Below, one piece after another: positions 36,451-45,590 of a stretch of 64,000 nt of DNA. Positions within the stretch are counted from its first letter, which is position 1. Every line of letters starts with the position of its first letter. Source of the stretch: Dermanyssus gallinae (Eukaryota; Arthropoda; Arachnida; Mesostigmata; Dermanyssidae). The translations under genes and the position numbers were made by a program. The stretch covers positions 17,501-81,500 of the forward strand of contig QVRM01002236.1 in assembly GCA_003439945.1 (NCBI GenBank), read 5' to 3'. The notes under the pieces are model-generated. The model was not told the origin of the DNA, made no database searches, and saw only the letters and a list, made by a program, of their open reading frames with translations.

Positions 36451-37187
36451 GGGCGCATTTTGCCTAGGATCTTATTATCTACCTATTAAAACAGGTACCT
36501 TTTTTAGGCACTTGGCATTGCTGTGGTGTGATTAGTGGTGACCTCTCTCTATATCGATTGTTATTTGTGCTACCAAGTTATTGATATTGCTGTTTGTGTT
36601 GTTGTTGCTGCTGCTGTTTTCTTTTTCTGATTGGTTACTAACCAACGACGACCAATGTCAACTTTAAACCTTCGAGAGGTACTCAGATCTGTTAACGTAC
36701 TATTCGGAATGTTTCCTCTGCTCGAATGCATCGTCTGAATCACCTCTACACCTCGAGTAGAAGTGATGTTCTTGAAGTGATGTTGAAGAAAGCACCAGCG
36801 GCAATTAGGCGAATAAGCTGTTGCCGCAATGCGCTCTTTCGCTCTGTTTCCCATACCTCCCTTGAGATCTCGTTCGTTCGTTCGTCCGTTCGGAGAGGCA
36901 CTTCGCACCACCTAACACGAGTTAGGTTTCGTCGGTAATTGGCAATGCAATCACTACATATTGAGATACCGAACAAGAGCCGGCCTCGTACGGTGATGGC
37001 CCATATCCATATATGCCACGGTCTTTGTTGAATTCCGCGTAGCGACACAGCAACACAGCGATCGATGTGGGTCAAACAACCTGGAGGCCATCATAAGGCA
37101 GTACGACTTTGATCAACAAGCGCTTCACCTAGTACGATTAGGCACGGCCTTACTATGTGTCGGCCTGGGTAAATAAAATCCCATTGA

Positions 37188-37194
<7 letters not shown>
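36451..37194. other. Unique sequence, no gene recognised
   Basis: GTT/GCT triplets lie near 36595-36614 and TTCG repeats near 36868-36885. Frames on both strands overlap without a domain. Confidence 0.5.
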
Positions 37195-37227
<33 letters not shown>

Positions 37228-37524
37228 ATATATATAAGGATTTCTATTAGCGTAATATGAGATTAGATACGACTGCCTCAAAGCAACACCTATCTGTAAT
37301 ATCTGCAATGTAGCTGACGTATACGCAGATTGATTGATCTTTCGTTGTTATCGTTGTGAGCCGAGCGAAAACCGTCTCACGTAATTCTGTGCCGCACGGT
37401 AGAATCGTTTCGCTTTCGATAAAGGCACTACTAATCCGGCCATTCATGTGGCTACACTTGTAAGATAAGCACATCTAATCGTAGACATTTCAGTGTCGCT
37501 TACATATATATATATATATATATA
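37195..37524. repeat. Two TA tracts with unique spacer
   Basis: TA tracts lie at 37195-37236 (with one ATGATA break) and 37503-37524. The spacer is unique. Confidence 0.95.
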
Positions 37525-37689
37525 CATAACGTTTTACTATTTTACAGAGAAACGTATTATAAATTCACTATCCGATTTGTAGAAGTCTGCTTTTCGTAGA
37601 TAAATATTGACCAAATAGCACATAAATTACGTTCATCCCAGCAGTGCTCGTATTTATTTTACTGAGATGCTAGGCTGGAAGCACCTGAT

Positions 37690-37820
37690 TATATATATAT
37701 ATATATATATAGAAAAAAAAAATATATATATATATATTAAGTAGTTCGTAAGTATTTTATATATATATATAAAAAAAAAAATATATATATATATATATAT
37801 AACTATATATATATATATAC
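37690..37820. repeat. Alternating TA and A-run compound block
   Basis: The order is TA tract, A10 run, TA tract, 20-bp unique spacer, TA tract, A11 run, TA tract, ACT break, TA tract. The two TA-A(n)-TA modules are near copies, suggesting duplication of a module of about 60 bp. Confidence 0.93.
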
Positions 37821-38151
37821 CCTCGTTGTCGCATGCGGTATGCTTGAGGCAGACAAGCATCATATTAGATTGTTCGAGCATCCCTGAATAAGGAATACAG
37901 CGAATACAGAATAGAATTCTGAATGCAGCGGACTCGAAAATCAAACAACTCAGATTCCCGTCCAAATCCAGCTGGCCATCGTTCCCCCGTCGGTTGACAA
38001 ACGACTAAGTAAGTATTCTAGGAAATTCTCCTAATCTGTCGAAGGAACGTGGTTGGACATCGACGGGCATCAGTGGCAGCGTCATAGAGACAATTTCTAT
38101 ACGAAGCACCGCCAACCACCTAACGTTTTGCTATTTTAACAAGTCGTGAGG

Positions 38152-38195
<44 letters not shown>

Positions 38196-38223
38196 AACTT
38201 CCTATATATATATATATATATAT
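38152..38223. repeat. Two TA tracts separated by a short unique word
   Basis: TA tracts at 38152-38191 and 38203-38223 are split by TTTGAACTTCC. A related word, CTTGAACCTCC, follows the second tract, so word plus TA appears to have been duplicated. Confidence 0.93.
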
Positions 38224-38700
38224 GCTTGAACCTCCGCCTAGCTCGGACGGTGGCCGGTGGCTCATAGACAGACACAGTCGTATATCCGATACAGTAGCCA
38301 ACAGAGAAACGTCGACTCGAAACAACTGAGCAACTGAGTGGGACTCGTTGTCCTGACAGGCAAAGTCAGCCAACGTCATCCATCGGTCGAACCATCGGGG
38401 CCAGCGGCCAAAGCGACGCAAACAGCAGGACAACGGATGCTGCGGCCGAATGCTGGAGCAGCAGAATTGCAGTTGCCAACAACAGCTGTGTTGTCCCGGT
38501 CCGCCTTGTGAAGGCGTGCGTGCGTGCGTGCGTTAGCCTTGTCAGTCCAGTTCAGCCTTTATCTGGCTGAGAGAGTAAATAGCCTGCCTGCTTATGATCG
38601 GCCAATGGGCCTCCTCTTTGCCAAGGGCAGATCGACGGATCAGGTCACTGCGATCGTCGGCAGTTGTTACTAAACGACGACTATTAACAATGGGACGATG
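38224..38700. other. Unique sequence with a GTGC run
   Basis: GCGTGCGTGCGTGCGT lies at about 38515-38532. No gene is recognised. Confidence 0.55.
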
Positions 38701-38703
<3 letters not shown>

Positions 38704-38741
<38 letters not shown>

Positions 38742-38925
38742 CGCAGGCTATCGTCACTCGCCATCTTCGCAATTAATCCTAAAACGATAATGATGACAAT
38801 GATGAAGAACAAAGATGTCGAAACTTGAATATGTTAATTTTATTGTCGTGCCTGTTGTTGTTGTTGTTGCTGTTATTGTTGTTGTTGCTGTTGTCGTCGT
38901 CGTTGTCGTCGTTGCCGCCGTTGAC
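38704..38925 (+). repeat. AAT run followed by GTT/GTC run
   Basis: AAT triplets (38704-38740) and, after unique DNA, GTT then GTC triplets (about 38855-38915). Confidence 0.94.
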
Positions 38926-39435
38926 GCAACCGCCAAAGACTTCAGGTCAATGAAGATACAATCAGCATCTAGTATCGATCGACGCGTGATGATGTGCCGA
39001 TCCGACGGGCGTCGTACAATAACCATCGCACAACAACAACACTAATAAAACAATAATAACATCGCAAACGCATAGGCCCGGACTAGATAACATGGACAGC
39101 GGGGCGGAAGCCAAAACCGCTGATGGAACCGGCAGCGCTGTGGGCGCTACACACCGATGAGCTCGTAGACCAAGCATTACAATAGGTTTCAACGGAGACG
39201 CGCGGATCAAGCGGCTGCAAAGCGATTCCATGGGAAACTGCTCACAATCATCCCTTTTTGTTGTTGTTGCTGCTGCTGTTAATATAGATATGCTGTCATA
39301 GCTGTCGCTCTCGCAGATATTGTTACTTATTTATAACTGCTGGACGAGTGTGTCTATTCCATGTATACGCACATACAAAAAACGCTTTAACGTCGAAAAT
39401 CCACTCTATTCTCTACCTAGCAAGCCATATTTGCT

Positions 39436-39466
39436 TCTCTCTCTCTCTGCGTCTCTCTCTCTCCCC

Positions 39467-39521
<55 letters not shown>
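39436..39521. repeat. Compound CT-TA tract
   Basis: A CT-rich tract (about 39436-39475) runs directly into 46 bp of pure TA (39476-39521). Confidence 0.97.
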
Positions 39522-39522
<1 letters not shown>

Positions 39523-39525
<3 letters not shown>

Positions 39526-39844
39526 AAAGAGCTAGTACGCCTAGATCATAAAGGATAAGGTTGTCATGTACCGGGGTGTCGCCGGTTCGATTCCCGTTGT
39601 TATTGATCGTCGAATTTTCTTTGAGCGATTTAACTCATTGAGAATAGATGACGACAAACTGAGCAGCTGAGAGTGTCAGCAACAATGCTGCTGTCACAAG
39701 CACTGTGGGAGTGAAATCCTAGATATCTTAACATGTTCAATGTTAAGATAAGGTCTGTTATATCAGAGCCGCTGTAAGCGCCTCTGATATAACAAGTTGA
39801 CATGTGTATTTTGGTATAAATGTCAAGCGAACAATAAATCCATC
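39523..39844 (+). mobile_element. tRNA-derived SINE, family B, copy 1 (diverged head)
   Basis: The B box GGTTCGATTCC (39584-39594) and the body align with the copy at 49028-49318. Shared words in the same order are CCGGGGTGTCGCCGGTTCGA, GAATTTTCTTTG, CATTGAGAATA, CTAGATATC, AACATGTTCA and ATGTCAAGCGAACAA. The A-box region is no longer recognisable, so the head is decayed. Unlike its sister copy it keeps two clean hairpins in the body. TATCTTAACAT (39724-39734) pairs with ATGTTAAGATA (39740-39750). TGTTATATCAGAG (39756-39768) pairs with CTCTGATATAACA (39782-39794), with CGCT/AGCG pairing continuing in the loop. It starts right after a TA tract. No clear target-site duplication is visible. Confidence 0.8.
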
Positions 39845-41816
39845 TAGAACTATACGGCACGGCTTCCACCGCTATATGCTATGCGGCCGGCGCACAACAG
39901 TTACGAACCCATTGATCGTCGTGCGTCAATGTTTGCCTTCGTCACTCGGATAAACCATGGGCCATTGTTTGTTCATTTGCTGGCATACCGAGTGGCACAT
40001 CCAAACAGCACGGTAACGTGGCACGGGTTAGCACGCGTTACCACAAGCTTCCACACCACTAAATTGCACCCTTCCACAGTTTCGTTGCTCTGTCAGCCTC
40101 GGCGCAACTGCCTGGCTCTCGGCTGGCTGGCTGGCTGGCTGGACGGTCGCAGACGCAAGACACTACACACAAGAGACTGTCTCCAAGCAAGATGTCGGCC
40201 CTCGTTAGTTACACACTCGTTAGTTACACACTCGAGCACACTCGCGAGCTTGATAACTAACTACTCGTTCACACAGGTGCTGTCACAAGGACAGCGCCTG
40301 TGGGAACGAGTAAAAGCTAGCGAATGCCGTACTGAGCCATCTTGCTGGTGCTGCTGCTGTTGATGCTCGATGCGAAAACGGATCGGTGTGTTCAACCAGT
40401 CGACCCCTTGTTTGTCTTCGTCTCCTCTTGACAGACAAATGTGGCAACTTAGCATCGCTTCAACATCGCCTCGGCAAAGATGCTTCGGTGTTGTAACAGA
40501 GGTCGGCCGTTCTATCTCGCTCTTCCATCTTAACCGTTCACCAGTTTTTTTTTTTTACCACTGACATCGTCGTAATCAGAGATGTTTTTGTTGTTACTGT
40601 GGTTGTCATTGTTGTTGTTCTTGTTTTTATAATTCTTGTTACCATATCTACTGCCCTCGATTGCGGTTCAGAGTGTGCCTACTCGCGACGATTCCGATGG
40701 CCAAGCCAGCCAAATCGATACATGTCACACATGGGAAGATGTGCGCTTGTCTCGCTGTCTAGTCGGTTGTTGAATGATCATCACAGCCAGAGCCGAAACG
40801 AGTGTGATTCCCTTTTTAGAATTTAGCCCTTGCCTTGCCGCCTGATGGTGAACAGGATGACGTCGAGCCAAAACGAAGAAGCATGAAAGCAAAAAAGAGA
40901 CAATAATTTGCTTACGTCCGAGAAGACGTACCAGCCAGCGCTTTGCTACCGGACGCTTCTGTAGCTGCCGCTTTTTCTATCGTCGCGGTCGCTCTACGAA
41001 CGCGCTTCACGCCGCTTCCGTCACAGTCAGCTCAGCCGAAAGAGGAACATCAGCAGCGCGAAATAGAAGCATCAGCTGCCGAAACAGGAGCAAAGCACAC
41101 GCAGAAGTTGCCGAGCCTCGACTTCGAAACTTCGACTGCACTGGCCCTCAACCAGCAGCAGCTCAGAGCTCTCCAACCGAAGCGCCGAATTGACCGTTCC
41201 AGCTACGCGACAATGCCCGTTGGTTCTGTATTGGACACCGGGCTTCGAACGTAACGTAACGAACAAAGCTGAAATCGGTGACGGGCCAGTGAAGTCGCAC
41301 GGATACGCATCGACGCAGCCGCCGCCCTTCTTATAGCGTCAGGTGGCGCTTCACCGTTGCAGGCCGCTCGGCCGATTTGCCATCATTGCACTTCGATCAC
41401 GCACTACGATCGATTTTGCTGGTCAGCTAGCGCCGGGCGGCCTTAAAACGCCTGATGTTCGTGGCAGCGCGTAAGACAAAATTATTCGTTTTTCCCATTT
41501 CATCCTGAAGGTAGGCAGAATACCACGAAGGTTATGCATGCTTGCCCTTCTAGAGTCCAAGGCCAAAGCGTGTATGAGGGCGTGTGTCTACGTGAATTTG
41601 CTTGGCGGTGTTCGGCTTTATCGGCATCGGAGGAAACTTAAACGTGACAATCGGAGGGGTACTGTCGTGGCATCGATGCGACCCACGGAAAGTGCCAGAG
41701 AAAGGCGCGTCTCATGCACTGATTAGTAGTCAATCGGAATTGAGCCGCACTATCTTCGAATGCATTGACAACATTTCATTTTCAATCTGGGGCATATTGA
41801 GCACAGGACACAACTA

Positions 41817-41818
<2 letters not shown>
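39845..41818. other. Mostly unique sequence, GC-rich near 40.94-41.48 kb
   Basis: A GGCT run lies at about 40123-40142. An exact 15-bp tandem duplication (CTCGTTAGTTACACA) lies at 40201-40230. A T-run and GTT triplets lie at about 40545-40635. The segment 40943-41480 is CpG-rich. A 103-codon frame at 40943-41254 opens there without an ATG at its start and shows no domain. Confidence 0.5.
40262..40312. repeat. Strong stem-loop, 23-bp arms and 5-base loop
   Basis: TACTCGTT (40262-40269) pairs with AACGAGTA (40305-40312). After a 2-base mismatch, CACAGGTGCTGTC (40272-40284) pairs with GACAGCGCCTGTG (40290-40302) with a single mismatch, around a loop of ACAAG. No simple repeat is involved. The arms are too short for a normal microRNA precursor. 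A fragment of a foldback element or a structural RNA motif is possible. Confidence 0.85.

Positions 41819-41875
<57 letters not shown>
41819..41875. repeat. (TA)n tract, about 56 bp
   Basis: Pure TA dinucleotides. Confidence 0.98.
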
Positions 41876-41878
<3 letters not shown>

Positions 41879-42331
41879 GGGAGAGGAAACATAAGTCATC
41901 CATATAGTCATCTACATGGAGATGTAAGCGACTGGCTCGATCGATACAGACCTGTACGACAGCAACAGAATTAAAGCACGAAAAGCAAGTCCGAACGGAT
42001 CTCGAGCTATACCGATTGTGAGCGGAAATGAGCCTATTTAAATCTGCCATGTCGTACGGGAAGACCATCGAAGTGCACCAGCGATCAGCAGCTTCTTTAC
42101 TACACGATAAGATGCACAGAATTACAATGTTTGTGTAGAGCGAACGAACTTACAATTCTAACAGCTCGAGCAGCCAGTACTGTCGCGGCTCTAAGCGCCG
42201 TCAGCGGGTAGATTAAAGAGGAAAATGAAGGATGTGGAACATGTAGAGGTAATGGCGCGTTCTCTTCCCGTGGTCCTGCTACGGGAAATCGGAGCTTTTT
42301 CTTCTGCGATGTCGACAATCAATGCTACGCA

Positions 42332-42552
42332 AAATAACAACAACAACGACAACAATCGCAACAGCAGCAATACCAGCAACCAAAACAGGAGACCACGACC
42401 GACTTCACCGGATGTCAAGAGCCTCGGCGTTGGATCCTCACTTTCAAGTAAACGTCACGAACAGATAAACGAATGACGAATATCGAAGAAAGCGAATAAG
42501 TCGAAGAAACAACGATGTCATTTAAGCGTGAGGCTAATGAAAAGCGGCAATA

Positions 42553-42582
<30 letters not shown>
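42332..42582 (+). repeat. AAC/AGC tract and AAT tract
   Basis: AAC/AGC triplets (about 42333-42388) and a pure AAT run (42553-42582) flank unique DNA. Confidence 0.93.
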
Positions 42583-42583
<1 letters not shown>

Positions 42584-44593
42584 TATTGAGGAAAATACAA
42601 AGACAAAATACAGAAGTACATATAGTCAGTAAATCCAGTCAAATTTTTACAGTTAGATCAATTACGTGAAACACAAACGTTGGCTGATTGGCATTCGAAG
42701 GCAGGAACCTGATGAATTAACGCCTAGCAGCGGCGCGAAACGAGCGGCCCAGTCTGAGCGGTTAAAGCGGTTGTCGACGGAAAGGTTTCTCTGACTTAGG
42801 AGAGGATTTCCTCCGATGATTCGGCTGGCGTCACATCCACGTGATTACAATGATCAAGCAGCCATGCCATGTTTTTCAATCGCTTCTCTCAGACGATGCC
42901 CAATGCCGGCAACATGAGGACCATGCATATATCGTGTGTAGATGCATACATACATGCATACATATGCGTGTGTATGACTGTTAAATAAGAAACCGCCGGA
43001 GGAAGAGGTCCACTGTGAGAACGACTGATTACGTGTTGACAGACACCAGAGTAGCTGACATTTAACTGCTTACTCGTGCCTCATACCTAGGTATATCCGG
43101 CCTCATACCTAAGTATATCCGGTCGCTCCGCCAAAGCGTAAGACGTAACAACATACAGAAAGCAACAAAATGATATGATGCACCAAGGCGAACCAAAAAG
43201 GCAAATCAAAACACCTTTAATGCCACAGCAGTGTCAAAGCTCACATCTAGCTTAGGCAAAGCCTGAAGAATCGACACCGGACGACCGATCAATAAGGGTG
43301 GCGCTCTATCCACTAGCTGGAGTGTTGGGTATGTCTGTGTATAGGTATGTGCTTCTATGTGTAGCCAATGAGACCAGCAACTAGTGTCCAAAACCGGCTC
43401 ATTGAACAAAGCCGCAGTTCTTCAACGGCTTCGCTGCGCACAACCTTCACACGCGATGCGATGCCTCTCGGGAGTATGAGGGGCATCAAATAAAGTATAA
43501 CAATATGATAATCGTTATGATAAGCGCCTCGCTTGTGTGTGCGCCCTCTCACTATATATACACGTATTTATGTATCTTTATCTGGGTGCAGAGCTCTACG
43601 TCGACAGAAGCAGCTTAACATAAGTACGTAACCTTTCGAAGATAGTCAAATGTACATAATAGTAATAATAAAAACACATAGGTATTTGACCACGATCGTC
43701 GCGACATCGCTTAAACCACATTTCTTGGGTTATCTAAATTTATAAATTTATAAATGGCATTATATGCATATTATGTGGTGCAAACGAGAGTCTTAACCGG
43801 TCATATCATTCAGAATTTACGATTTTCGAATAAACAGTGGTATTAAGCGTATGTTGCCCTCACGTGTTCGTCGCTGTCGCTTTCGTCTATAAACTGCTAT
43901 AATCCTGATTGAGGGGAGCAGTGCTGCGATGATAAAATATGACAAGTCGACAACCGACTAAACATTGTGTATGCTAGAAATAAAAAACGAGGAATTGACA
44001 AACGCGTGGCTGAACGAACAAGCCAACGTGATAGGGCAAATAAAAAGAGAAAACAAAATACTAACAAAGAGCTAAAAAGAACTCGTAAACTGCTGGTGCC
44101 AATCAAAGCACAACTCCTAACGACCCTCGACTTTGTTCGTTGAAGTCAATGACGTTGGTGTCAGACCGAGCGGTCGCTACTGCTAAAGGTGGCCGACAAA
44201 CGTATATCATAATAGTAATAATATAAGTAGGGTGTCTATGAAAATACTTTCAAGTTATACTATACACAAGTTTAAATGTTGCTTGAGCACGCCAAAACTA
44301 TGATGACACGTGGTCAGGTATATGAAACTCTCATGCAGTTGAATGGGGCAGAGATTCCAAAAAGGCATATCTCTCATTTATTGAACAATGGCAACAGGGT
44401 CGCGTTTGATAATTAAACCACAATAGCAACAAAAGTAACGATAATGATTTTTTTTATATTGATGAGTACCATTGTCAACAAAAGAACAATACGATGAGTA
44501 TAACGATAATGATTATCTTAATCGGAAAATGTCTCTCTGGGTCGAGTATGCTAGCAGACAACGGTAATCGTCACTGTCTACACTCGCTTTGTT

Positions 44594-44595
<2 letters not shown>
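42583..44595. other. Mostly unique sequence
   Basis: A 22-bp tandem duplication (CCTCATACCTA(G/A)GTATATCC) lies at 43079-43122 with one difference between copies. ATTTATAAATTTATAAAT lies near 43737-43755. No gene is recognised apart from the small frame at 44276-44416. Confidence 0.55.
44276..44416 (+). other. 46-codon small open frame, unsupported
   Basis: An ATG opens directly after an in-frame stop and runs 46 codons to TAA. The central part (TRGQVYETLMQLNGAEIPKR) is amphipathic and could form two short helices, loosely like a helix-turn-helix. It follows a GGGTGTCTATGAAAATACTT word (from about 44230) of the type often seen at transposon ends. This might be a decayed transposon fragment. 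No family could be assigned. Confidence 0.15.

Positions 44596-44637
<42 letters not shown>
44596..44637. repeat. (TA)n tract, about 42 bp
   Basis: Pure TA dinucleotides. Confidence 0.98.
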
Positions 44638-44641
<4 letters not shown>

Positions 44642-45438
44642 GTTCCTCGAAGCCCTGACTCACTAGAGTCAAGGGCAACTAACCTAGTCCTACTCGTTTA
44701 CCGGGGCAATGCCGACAACAGCGCACAAGACCTGCAACAGCAACAGCAGCACCGATAGCGGCGGTGACACGGTAAAGCAGCATCTATTCTGTCTAGGCTG
44801 GCCTAGCCGAGCTCGTCCTACGTTTCAAGCGGAACGGTGGCCAACAAAGGACATAATCGTCTGCCCTAGGGCGGCGCAACGAAGACCAGCGCGTCAGACC
44901 TTAATCAGTGACCGAGTAGAAAACTCGATCCATGGCCTGTCTCGTCAATGTTTGCCCAAGCCCTGCATAGTGCATTGAAGTGGTAGACTTGTTCTCGTAT
45001 ACGGCAGTCGCCAGCCATAATATGAAAGCAAAACGAAGAGAGAGAGAGAGAGAGACAGAGGGGGGGAAGAGGCCATGAAAAGGCAAAGTCAATGATGGTG
45101 ATGCTGACGACGGCTACAGCTACAATAATGATGACGATGATGATGTGACGACCGTGACCCAGTCACGATTGAGCGTCATTGTACCATTACACTCACATAT
45201 GGGGCGGCGTCCGGCGCTGTCAACTAGTTCAGCTTGTTTGGCCAACCGCCGCTGTGACTGGCTACGCGGCCTACGCTCTTTTCATCCAATCTTGGACGCT
45301 CCATGACGAATCGCGCAGATTCACTCGTCATCACAGCAACGCCGGGGACAGCAGTAATGATAGTAGTAGTAGTAGTAGTAGTAGTGGGAACAGTACCCGT
45401 TTCTTCTAAACGCGTTTCAATTAGTCCCCGATGCTTTA

Positions 45439-45439
<1 letters not shown>
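44638..45439. other. Unique sequence with GA and AGT runs
   Basis: A GA run (45038-45053), GATGAT words (about 45127-45145) and an AGT run (45361-45385) are present. No gene is recognised. Confidence 0.55.
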
Positions 45440-45471
<32 letters not shown>

Positions 45472-45501
45472 CTGATGGGTTTCTACATATATGTTACACA
45501 C

Positions 45502-45537
<36 letters not shown>

Positions 45538-45590
45538 GTGTGTAACATATATGTAAAAACCCATCAGCTATATATATATATATATATACA
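45440..45590. repeat. Large nested palindrome: TA - arm - TA - arm' - TA
   Basis: The left arm (45470-45506), starting AGCTGATGGGTTTCTACATA, is the reverse complement of the right arm (45533-45569) at 36 of 37 positions. The core (45507-45532) is TA, and TA tracts also flank both outer sides (45440-45469 and 45570-45588). The whole 150 bp is therefore close to self-complementary and could extrude as a cruciform. Origin could be a foldback element inserted in TA, or template switching at a TA hairpin. Confidence 0.95.

Noticed and set aside
39630..39869. Minus-strand frame containing NMLRYLGF, repeated at 49070-49318
   Set aside because: The similarity is the reverse translation of the two family B SINE bodies.
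40262..40312. Stem-loop as a microRNA precursor
   Set aside because: Arms of 23 bp and a 5-base loop are too short for normal Drosha/Dicer processing, so only a generic stem-loop is reported.
42745..42850. Possible tRNA-Ser-like head (CTGAGCGGTTAAAGCGG)
   Set aside because: The A-box-like word is suggestive, but no B box GGTTCGANNCC lies at tRNA or SINE spacing, and no second copy is present in the window.
45361..45385. Regular triplet arrays considered as CRISPR-like repeats
   Set aside because: No array has long identical repeats separated by unique spacers of constant size. These are simple-sequence repeats in a eukaryotic context.
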